Assembly (NCBI GenBank): GCA_044359405.1
Contig: JBIKMC010000240.1
Location: 1 to 5,325, forward strand
DNA: 5,325 nt
Source of the DNA: SYIM01 sp044359405
Lineage (GTDB): Bacteria > Pseudomonadota > Gammaproteobacteria > Burkholderiales > Burkholderiaceae_E
Reading direction: 5' to 3'
Numbering within the stretch: the first letter of the stretch is position 1; each line of letters starts with the position of its first letter. The translations under genes were made by a program, and so were the position numbers. This document shows positions 1 to 5,325 of this stretch, one piece after another. The notes below the pieces were generated by a model that was not told the DNA's origin, did not search any database, and worked only from the letters and a program-made list of their open reading frames with translations.

Positions 1-876
<876 letters not shown>

Positions 877-952
877 GATGTCGTGTTCCTTCAGTTACCT
901 GGCTGGCGTCGTGCCGGCGATGCGATTCGAGATGGGTGCGGGTACGGTGAAA

Positions 953-1570
953 TCAAGCCTGAGCAACCGTGACCATGGCGGGTCGTAACACCCGATCGTT
1001 GATCATGTAGCCCTTTTGCAGCACGTTCACCACATGGTTGGCGGCCACCGGCGGCTGCAGACCCGACCCCGGCACCATGGAGATGGCCTGGTGCTGCTTG
1101 GGATCGAATTTTTGACCCACGGGATCGATTTCGACCAGTTTGTGTTTGCCGAAGGCCGAAACCAGCAGGCGCAGCGTGGCGTCGACACCCTCGCGCAGGC
1201 TGTCTGGCGTGGCGGCTGGTGCCTGCAAGGCCATTTCAAGGCTGTCCCGAACCGGCAGGAGGCTTTCAGCAAAATTCTCGATGGCGTATTTGTGCGCCTT
1301 GGCTACATCGTCCTGGCCACGCCGACGAACGTTCTCGACTTCAGCCTTGGCGCGCAGGTACAGGTCGCGAAACTCGATGGCTTCAGCCTGGGCACGCGCG
1401 AGCAGCGCGTCAACATTCTGCGCGCCGTCGCCGGATGCGGCCGCCTCAGGGTGGCTACCGGAAGCACCGGCCTGGTCCGCCACGTCAGCGTGATCGCGAC
1501 CTGCGTCGGCGCCGGCCCCCGAATGGGCACCGGAAGCGGCGTCACTCTTTTCGGTATGGGGTTCAGACAT
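953..1570 (-). CDS. grpE: Nucleotide exchange factor GrpE
   Basis: Homodimeric cytoplasmic cochaperone that releases ADP from DnaK and resets the Hsp70 cycle. The 205-residue length fits the family. Residues 1-50 are rich in Ala, Gly, Ser and Asp and probably disordered, as in many GrpE proteins. Residues about 52-115 form the long helix/coiled-coil dimerisation segment, including AEAIEFRDLYLRAKAEVENVRRR (62-84) and the AHKYAIENFAESLLPVRDSLEMAL region (92-115). The C-terminal beta domain that contacts DnaK carries the GrpE signature FDPKQHQAI (155-163) and then VLQKGYMINDRVLRPAMVTVAQ (183-204). The ATG start is supported by TAAGGA (1580-1585) 9 nt upstream. It is the first gene of a grpE-dnaK unit under the sigma-32 promoter at 1640-1667, with a predicted leader of about 63 nt. 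No frameshift or missing motif was seen. Confidence 0.97.
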   Translation of the reverse strand: MSEPHTEKSDAASGAHSGAGADAGRDHADVADQAGASGSHPEAAASGDGAQNVDALLARAQAEAIEFRDLYLRAKAEVENVRRRGQDDVAKAHKYAIENFAESLLPVRDSLEMALQAPAATPDSLREGVDATLRLLVSAFGKHKLVEIDPVGQKFDPKQHQAISMVPGSGLQPPVAANHVVNVLQKGYMINDRVLRPAMVTVAQA

Positions 1571-1639
1571 TGAGACTATTCCTTACAGATCAAATACTTG
1601 TCGCCAGCCACGCGAGTCTCACCTCGACGGCCATGAAGC

Positions 1640-1667
1640 AAATGGGGATACTGAGGGCAATTTCAAG
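1640..1667 (-). promoter_or_regulatory. Sigma-32 (RpoH) heat-shock promoter of grpE-dnaK
   Basis: Read on the minus strand, CTTGAAA (1667-1661) is followed after exactly 13 bp by CCCCATTT (1647-1640). This matches the sigma-32 consensus CTTGAAA-N(11-16)-CCCCATNT essentially perfectly. The start of transcription is predicted near 1633, giving a leader of about 63 nt before the grpE ATG at 1570. The position directly upstream of a DnaK cochaperone gene makes chance unlikely. A weak plus-strand sigma-70-like pair (TCGACG at 1624-1629, 17 bp, GATACT at 1647-1652) overlaps it and could in principle serve the divergent oxidoreductase, but it matches only 4 of 6 bases in each box. Confidence 0.9.
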
Positions 1668-1712
1668 TGGCCGGATGTCGCTACGACCACCGGCCGGGAT
1701 TCGATCCGGGAC

Positions 1713-1732
1713 TGACCGCACCCAGACGGTCA
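1713..1732. repeat. Inverted repeat upstream of the oxidoreductase gene, possible operator
   Basis: TGACCG (1713-1718) and CGGTCA (1727-1732) form a perfect 6-bp dyad with an 8-bp spacer. It lies 24 bp before the GTG start at 1757, in the space between the divergent grpE and oxidoreductase promoters. The location suits a regulator-binding site for the oxidoreductase, or a short stem in its leader. Dyads this short occur by chance in GC-rich DNA, and no regulator gene is adjacent, so the assignment is tentative. Confidence 0.3.
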
Positions 1733-1756
1733 ACCCGCTCAGAGGATGGGTAAACC

Positions 1757-2896
1757 GTGACCAGGGACTCGACCAGTCAGTTTGATATCGCCATCGTTGG
1801 CGCCGGCATTGCCGGGGCCAGCTGCGCCTACTTCGTCGCACCTCATCGCCGCGTTCTCATTCTCGAGCGCGAATCGCAGCCGGGCTACCATTCAAGCGGG
1901 CGATCAGCCGCAGCCTTCATCGAGAGCTACGGCAATCGCCCCATACGGGCGGCCACACGCGCAAGTCGTGCCTTTCTCGAGTCCCCCCCGGCCGGCTTCA
2001 GCGAACACGCTCTGCTCAGACCGCGCGCCTGCGTGGTCATGGCGGGCGAACGCGATACGGGGGCGCTACACGAGGCCTATGAAGAGCAAAGAAAGGCGCT
2101 CGACTCCATCAGGCCACTCGATCGCGATGCACTGTACCGGGCTTTTCCCGCGCTGCGGCCCGATCACTGGGTAGCCGGTTTCGTCGAGCCGCATGCCGCC
2201 GACATCGACGTGCACGCACTGCTGCAGGGCTATCTGCGCGGCGCCCAGGCGGCTGGCGCACGTCTGGTCACTCGCGCCGAAGTCACTGCCTTGACGCGTC
2301 AGGACGGCGCCTGGCAGATCGATAGCAGCGCGGGGCAATTTCAGGCGACCACGCTGGTGAACGCAGCCGGCGCATGGGCCAGCCCGCTGGCCGCCCTGGC
2401 CGGCGCGTCAGACATCCAGATCGAACCGCGCCGTCGAACGGCCATTACCTTCGAGGTCCCCGAGGGCCCTGACACGCGCGAATGGCCCATGGTGGTTGAT
2501 GTCAACGAGCAGTTCTACATCAAACCCGATGCGGGCCGAATGATGGCCTCGCCCGCTGACGAGTCACCCAGTCCCCCAATGGATGCACAGCCCGAGGAGC
2601 TGGACGTCGCCATCACGGTTGATCGGGTCGAGATGGCGACCACGTGGCAGATCCGCCGACTGGCCTCGCGCTGGGCGGGCCTGCGCAGCTTCGCAGCCGA
2701 CCGCACCATCGTGTGCGGGCAAGATCCCGGCAGGGACGGCTTTTTCTGGCTGGCCGGACAAGGCGGGTACGGTGTGCAGACATCGCCGGCCATGGGCATG
2801 CTCGCGTGCGCCCTGCTGACGGGGCGGCCCCTGCCCGCGGCACTCGCCCAGGTCGATCCCGAAGACTTCGCCGCCGACCGGGCTTGTCTGCGCTAA
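1757..2896 (+). CDS. FAD-dependent oxidoreductase, DAO family, D-arginine dehydrogenase (DauA)-like
   Basis: Flavoenzyme of the DAO superfamily (Pfam DAO, COG0665 type), expected to oxidise an amino acid or related amine to the imino acid, with FAD bound non-covalently. At 379 residues it has the Rossmann motif GAGIAG (15-20), LERE (36-39) at the end of the second strand, HSSGRSAA (45-52), the second FAD-contact region LVNAAGAW (200-207) and the C-terminal FAD loop GQGGYGVQTSPAMG (334-347). No signal peptide or membrane segment is seen, so it is probably cytoplasmic. Compared with Pseudomonas aeruginosa DauA (from memory), it aligns end to end with a +5 offset. It keeps Tyr58, Tyr254, Arg310 and Gln341 (DauA Tyr53, Tyr249, Arg305, Gln336) but has Cys92 for Glu87 and Ala53 for His48, so the substrate probably differs from D-arginine. 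The start is GTG, with AGGA (1743-1746) 10 nt upstream; ATG 1746 opens only a four-codon frame. It is divergent from grpE and convergent with hemH. Confidence 0.88.
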   Translation: MTRDSTSQFDIAIVGAGIAGASCAYFVAPHRRVLILERESQPGYHSSGRSAAAFIESYGNRPIRAATRASRAFLESPPAGFSEHALLRPRACVVMAGERDTGALHEAYEEQRKALDSIRPLDRDALYRAFPALRPDHWVAGFVEPHAADIDVHALLQGYLRGAQAAGARLVTRAEVTALTRQDGAWQIDSSAGQFQATTLVNAAGAWASPLAALAGASDIQIEPRRRTAITFEVPEGPDTREWPMVVDVNEQFYIKPDAGRMMASPADESPSPPMDAQPEELDVAITVDRVEMATTWQIRRLASRWAGLRSFAADRTIVCGQDPGRDGFFWLAGQGGYGVQTSPAMGMLACALLTGRPLPAALAQVDPEDFAADRACLR

Positions 2897-2947
2897 GTGC
2901 GGCGCAAAACGCCGGGCGCTTATCCTCAATTGACGCCAGGCGCGTTC

Positions 2948-2992
2948 AAGAGCCCGCCGCTCAGCGAGCAGCGCCCAGACGGCGGGCTCTTT
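2948..2992. terminator. Stem-loop terminator between the convergent oxidoreductase and hemH genes
   Basis: AAGAGCCCGCCG (2948-2959) pairs perfectly with CGGCGGGCTCTT (2980-2991), a 12-bp GC-rich stem with a 20-nt loop. On the plus strand the stem ends in CTCTTT, a short U-run that suits termination of the oxidoreductase transcript. On the minus strand only TT follows, so it is a weaker terminator for hemH. The hemH stop codon (2961-2963) lies in the loop, so one arm is coding and one is not. A smaller hairpin (CGGCG, loop CAAAA, CGCCG at 2900-2914) directly follows the oxidoreductase stop but lacks a U-tract. Confidence 0.65.
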
Positions 2993-4076
2993 CGGCGCGC
3001 GCCGCGAGGCACTGCTCATGCTGCTGCCGCTCGAAAGCCGACATCGTCAGCGTCGGCCAACCGGCCAGGTGTGATGCGATCAGCTCAGCCATGGCTGAGG
3101 CGAAGTCGTCCGAGCCGTTCAGACACGGAATATAGCGATAGTCCTGCCCCCCCGCTTCGATAAAGGTATCGCGGCCCTCCATCGCGATTTCCTCCAGGGT
3201 CTCGAGACAGTCAGCGACAAAGCCGGGACAAACGACGTCGACGCGACGTGCACCCTGCGAGGCCAGTTCGTGCAGCGAGGCGTCGGTGTAGGGCTGCAAC
3301 CACTCGGCTTTGCCAAAGCGCGACTGGAAGGTGACGCGGTAGCGATCGGGGCTCAAACCCAGCCGCTGCGCCAGCAGGCGTCCGGTGACATGGCACTCAC
3401 AGTGATAGGGATCACCCAGCAGCAGGGTGCGACGAGGCACACCGTGAAAACTCATGACCAGGCAGTCGGGCGGGCCATCGACAGCCCAGCTGCGCTCGAC
3501 ATGGCGCGCCAGGGCCTCGATATAGCCGCTATGCGCCGGAAAGCTTCGCACGGTGCGCAGCTCTGGCTGGTTACGCCAGCCCAGGAGTTCGCGAAAGACC
3601 TGATCGAACGCGGTCGCCGTGGTGGAACCGGCATACTGGGGATACAAAGGGACCACCAGCAGGCGCGACACATTTTCCTCACGCAGCCCGCGCATCACCG
3701 AGGCAATGGAAGGGCTGCCATACCGCATGGCCCAGGCCAGCCGAACGTCATGGCCACGGGCTGACAACGCGCGCTGAACGGCCTCGGACTGCGCCTGGGT
3801 GTGAACCGCCAGTGGCGAACCCTCGGGCGTCCAGATGCTGGCGTACTTCTGCGCCGACTTGGCAGGCCTCACGTTGAGAATGATCCCGTTGAGGATCAAA
3901 GCCCAGATGAGACGCGGAATCTCGACCACTCGGGGATCGGACAGGAACTCTCTCAGGTAGCGGCGCACAGCCGAGGTCTCAGGCGCCTGGGGGGTTCCCA
4001 GCTGTACCAACAAGACGCCCGTGCGCTGCGGCAAGGCATGGTCAAACTCGCGCTCGGCGGCGCTGAAACGAGACAT
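2961..4076 (-). CDS. hemH: Ferrochelatase (protoporphyrin ferrochelatase)
   Basis: Inserts Fe(II) into protoporphyrin IX, the last step of protohaem synthesis, in the cytoplasm or at the inner-membrane face. The 371 residues suit proteobacterial HemH. Family landmarks are VLLVQLGTPQAPE (21-33), YASIWTPEGSPL (78-89), VPLYPQYAGSTT (142-153), the signature MSFHGVPRRTLLLGDPYHCECH (208-229) with the metal-site His211, TFQSRFGKAEWLQPYT (249-264) and the catalytic Glu in CPGFVADCLETLEEI (283-297, probably Glu292). Cysteines at 226, 228 and 290 are present, but whether they hold an Fe-S cluster cannot be told from sequence. The hydrophilic Arg/Ala-rich C-terminus is encoded by one arm of the terminator stem. 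The ATG is preceded only by a weak CGGA (4084-4087). hrcA ends 28 bp upstream on the same strand with no recognisable promoter between, which suggests an hrcA-hemH operon. Confidence 0.97.
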   Translation of the reverse strand: MSRFSAAEREFDHALPQRTGVLLVQLGTPQAPETSAVRRYLREFLSDPRVVEIPRLIWALILNGIILNVRPAKSAQKYASIWTPEGSPLAVHTQAQSEAVQRALSARGHDVRLAWAMRYGSPSIASVMRGLREENVSRLLVVPLYPQYAGSTTATAFDQVFRELLGWRNQPELRTVRSFPAHSGYIEALARHVERSWAVDGPPDCLVMSFHGVPRRTLLLGDPYHCECHVTGRLLAQRLGLSPDRYRVTFQSRFGKAEWLQPYTDASLHELASQGARRVDVVCPGFVADCLETLEEIAMEGRDTFIEAGGQDYRYIPCLNGSDDFASAMAELIASHLAGWPTLTMSAFERQQHEQCLAARAERARRLGAAR

Positions 4077-4088
4077 CCGGTTTTCCGA

Positions 4089-4120
4089 TCAGGGATTGTT
4101 GTGCTCAGGAATTGTTGTGC
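4089..4120 (-). repeat. 16-bp tandem duplication covering the hrcA stop codon
   Basis: Two adjacent 16-bp units lie head to tail on the minus strand. GCACAACAATTCCTGA (4120-4105) encodes the end of HrcA (His-Asn-Asn-Ser-stop), and GCACAACAATCCCTGA (4104-4089) immediately follows it. They differ at one base. The second unit repeats the TGA in another frame and makes up more than half of the 28-bp hrcA-hemH gap, ending 12 bp before the hemH ATG. It looks like a local slippage or unequal-exchange duplication. Confidence 0.85.
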
Positions 4121-5127
4121 GACAGGGCGCTTGACACCAGCTTGGCCGTGATGTCGACGATCGGAATCACGCGCTCATACGCCATGCGCGTGGGCCCGAT
4201 CACGCCCAGTGTACCCACAATGCGCCCGTTGGCGCTGTAGGGGGCTACCACCACGCTCAACTGTTCCATGGGCACCAGATCAGATTCACCGCCGATGAAT
4301 ATCTGCACGCCCTGCCCCCGACTGGAGGCATCGAGCAGCTGCAGCAGCCGGGTGCGCTGCTCGAACAGGTCAAACAACTGGCGCATGCGTTCCATGCTGT
4401 CGGCCAGATCGGTAACCCCCAACAGATTGCGCTCACCCGAGATGACCACCGGTTCGGTTTCCTCGGTCAGCGCTCTGTTACTGGTTTCAACCGCGGCGGT
4501 CATCAGGGAGGCGATGTCATCGCGCAGGCTGGCCAGCTCGTCGGATAAACCGCTGCGGATGGACTCGAAATCAAGTCCAGAGAAATGGCTGTTGAGGTGT
4601 GCCGCAGCTTCAGCCAACTGGGCAGCGGTGTAGTCGCGTTCAGTAACCAGAACACGGTTTTGCACATCGCCTTCCGGGGTCACGATAATGAGCAGAAGGC
4701 GCCGCTCGGACAGTCGCAGAAATTCGACCTGACGAAACAGTGACGCACGCCGGGGTGTCATCACAACGCCGGCGAAACGGGACAGGTTCGACAGCATGCC
4801 GGCCGCCGCGCTGAGCAGGCGCTGGGGTTCATCGAGATGCAGTCGACCTTCGATCTGCGCCGCCTGTAGTTCTTCAAGCGGCTGAACCTGTAGCAGGGTG
4901 TCCACAAACAGTCGGTACCCCCGCGGCGTGGGAATCCGGCCTGCGGACGTGTGCGGACTGGCGATCAGCCCCATTTCCTCAAGGTCAGCCATGACATTGC
5001 GAATGGAAGCGGGCGACAGGTCCAAGCCGGAGTGACGCGACAGAGTCCGCGAACCCACGGGCTGGCCATCGGCGATGTAGCGCTCCACCAGCGCTTTCAG
5101 CAAGGTTTGGGCACGACGATCAAGCAT
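4105..5127 (-). CDS. hrcA: Heat-inducible transcription repressor HrcA
   Basis: Dimeric repressor that binds CIRCE operators (TTAGCACTC-N9-GAGTGCTAA) and is kept active by GroEL, linking chaperonin supply to its own expression. The 340 residues are a normal length. The N-terminal winged helix-turn-helix spans about residues 1-76, with GQPVGSRTLS (21-30), the recognition region LSPASIRNVMADLEEMGLI (37-55) and the wing SPHTSAGRIPTPRGYRLFVD (57-76). The central GAF-like region and the inserted dimerisation segment follow, and the C-terminus shows the conserved GTLGVIGPTRMAYERVIPIVD near residues 305-325. The MLDRRAQTLL start matches the family, but no Shine-Dalgarno sequence precedes it. The promoter found upstream would start transcription at or next to the ATG itself. 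No CIRCE is seen in its promoter or anywhere else in the window. It is divergent from nadK and upstream of hemH. Confidence 0.97.
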   Translation of the reverse strand: MLDRRAQTLLKALVERYIADGQPVGSRTLSRHSGLDLSPASIRNVMADLEEMGLIASPHTSAGRIPTPRGYRLFVDTLLQVQPLEELQAAQIEGRLHLDEPQRLLSAAAGMLSNLSRFAGVVMTPRRASLFRQVEFLRLSERRLLLIIVTPEGDVQNRVLVTERDYTAAQLAEAAAHLNSHFSGLDFESIRSGLSDELASLRDDIASLMTAAVETSNRALTEETEPVVISGERNLLGVTDLADSMERMRQLFDLFEQRTRLLQLLDASSRGQGVQIFIGGESDLVPMEQLSVVVAPYSANGRIVGTLGVIGPTRMAYERVIPIVDITAKLVSSALSHNNS

Positions 5128-5133
5128 GGCGGC

Positions 5134-5162
5134 ATTCTAGTGTCACGTTGTGGCGCAGCCAA
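5134..5162 (-). promoter_or_regulatory. Sigma-70-type promoter of hrcA(-hemH), predicting a leaderless mRNA
   Basis: On the minus strand TTGGCT (5162-5157) is separated by exactly 17 bp from TAGAAT (5139-5134). The boxes match TTGACA at 4 of 6 positions and TATAAT at 5 of 6. Only 6 bp separate the -10 box from the hrcA ATG (5127-5125), so the expected transcription start falls on or beside the A of the start codon. The absence of any Shine-Dalgarno sequence there agrees with leaderless translation. No sigma-32 box or CIRCE is seen in this interval. Confidence 0.6.
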
Positions 5163-5230
5163 TCGCCACACGACTTTCGGCCGCGCCCCACCTTCCGGAC
5201 AAGCCAAAAGCGGCAAAGGACATACGACTG

Positions 5231-5261
5231 GGCCGGGAGCTCATGTGCTTTAATCCCGGCC
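5231..5261. repeat. 8-bp inverted repeat bracketing the nadK -10 element, candidate operator
   Basis: GGCCGGGA (5231-5238) and TCCCGGCC (5254-5261) are perfect inverted repeats with a 15-bp spacer. The right arm ends at the base just before the nadK ATG, and the spacer holds almost the whole extended -10 motif. Bound protein would block the promoter. If transcription instead began further upstream, the RNA hairpin would end at the start codon and could hinder initiation. The cognate factor, if any, is unknown. Confidence 0.5.
5246..5254 (+). promoter_or_regulatory. Extended -10 promoter of nadK, predicting a leaderless mRNA
   Basis: TGC-TTTAAT (5246-5254) matches the extended -10 pattern TGN-TATAAT with one mismatch. 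No good -35 hexamer is present at 16-18 bp upstream, which is typical of extended -10 promoters. Seven bases separate it from the nadK ATG at 5262, so the transcript would begin at or within a base of the start codon. No Shine-Dalgarno sequence precedes that ATG. Confidence 0.5.
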
Positions 5262-5325
5262 ATGAAACCCGCATTCGGCACAGTGGCTTTATTTGGGCGC
5301 TTCCAGACGGCTGGAGTGGGTGACG
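5262..5325 (+). CDS. nadK: NAD kinase, N-terminal 21 codons, cut by the window edge
   Basis: NAD kinase phosphorylates NAD to NADP in the cytoplasm using ATP or polyphosphate. Only MKPAFGTVALFGRFQTAGVGD is available. Its TVALFGRFQTAGV core resembles the betaproteobacterial NadK start (hydrophobic strand, then GRYQ/GRFQ). A divergent hrcA is, from memory, the usual neighbour of nadK in Burkholderiales, and that context carries much of the call. The diagnostic GGDGT motif lies beyond the window. No other in-frame start is close upstream, and the upstream ATG at 5243 is in a different frame. Confidence 0.72.
   Translation, partial: MKPAFGTVALFGRFQTAGVGD

Noticed and set aside
1683..1735. tRNA-like segment on the minus strand (GACCG/CGGTC arm, then a GGATCGAATCC T-loop-like stretch)
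   Set aside because: The anticodon-like loop is 8 nt, the T-stem has a C-C mismatch, position 54 is A rather than T, there is no matching 5' acceptor strand, and no CCA follows at the expected place.
1746..1760. Four-codon frame ATG-GGT-AAA-CCG-TGA overlapping the oxidoreductase GTG start
   Set aside because: It is too short to judge. The Shine-Dalgarno sequence is better placed for the GTG at 1757, and such overlaps are frequent by chance.
1016..1785. Two overlapping plus-strand open frames opposite grpE (185 and 188 codons)
   Set aside because: They are antisense shadows of grpE with arginine-rich, low-information translations, and they run across the sigma-32 promoter region. No family features are visible.
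2564..3135. Minus-strand (151-codon) and plus-strand (163-codon) frames overlapping the oxidoreductase and hemH ends
   Set aside because: Both cross well-supported coding regions in other frames, read as Arg/Ala/Pro-rich noise and span the terminator stem.
3388..3406. GGCACTCACAGTG segment reminiscent of half a CIRCE element
   Set aside because: It lies inside hemH coding sequence, the partner half is absent at the required 9-bp spacing, and it is not near a start.
3270..4151. Plus-strand frames of 164 and 116 codons opposite hemH and the hrcA 3' end
   Set aside because: They are antisense to a complete hemH with its signature and catalytic residues. No start context or family features are visible.
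4951..5253. 100-codon plus-strand frame opposite the hrcA 5' end running into the intergenic region
   Set aside because: It is antisense to the HrcA DNA-binding domain, shows no family features, and ends before and out of frame with nadK.

Overview
The window is a GC-rich bacterial chromosome segment. It most resembles Betaproteobacteria, order Burkholderiales, and probably the Alcaligenaceae (the Bordetella/Achromobacter/Pusillimonas group). This rests on how the proteins read and on the clustering of nadK, hrcA, hemH, grpE and dnaK. The family-level placement is inference from recalled gene orders, not a database result.

Layout from left to right. The minus strand from 876 down to the left edge encodes the first 292 residues of DnaK. 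grpE (953-1570, minus) lies just upstream of it and is preceded by a near-consensus sigma-32 heat-shock promoter (1640-1667). A GTG-started FAD-dependent D-amino-acid-dehydrogenase-like gene (1757-2896, plus) is divergent from grpE. It converges on hemH (ferrochelatase, 2961-4076, minus), and a 12-bp stem-loop straddles the hemH stop codon between them. hrcA (4105-5127, minus) lies 28 bp upstream of hemH and probably shares a transcript with it. After a 134-bp divergent intergenic region, the first 21 codons of nadK run off the right edge (5262 onward, plus).

How the genes fit together. GrpE and DnaK are the nucleotide-exchange factor and the Hsp70 chaperone of one folding machine, and dnaJ would be expected beyond the left edge. 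HrcA is the heat-shock repressor that binds CIRCE operators. No CIRCE element is visible here, and the grpE-dnaK unit instead carries a sigma-32 promoter, so HrcA probably acts on a target elsewhere such as groESL. HemH and NadK are housekeeping enzymes of haem and NADP synthesis. The oxidoreductase is the only accessory-looking gene, and it separates the hrcA-hemH block from grpE-dnaK.

I see no mobile element, CRISPR array, RNA gene or plainly novel system. The points worth a second look are small. The hrcA and nadK promoters both predict leaderless mRNAs. An 8-bp inverted repeat brackets the nadK -10 element. A 16-bp tandem duplication covers the hrcA stop codon. The oxidoreductase keeps the catalytic residues of D-arginine dehydrogenase but has lost its side-chain-recognition residues.
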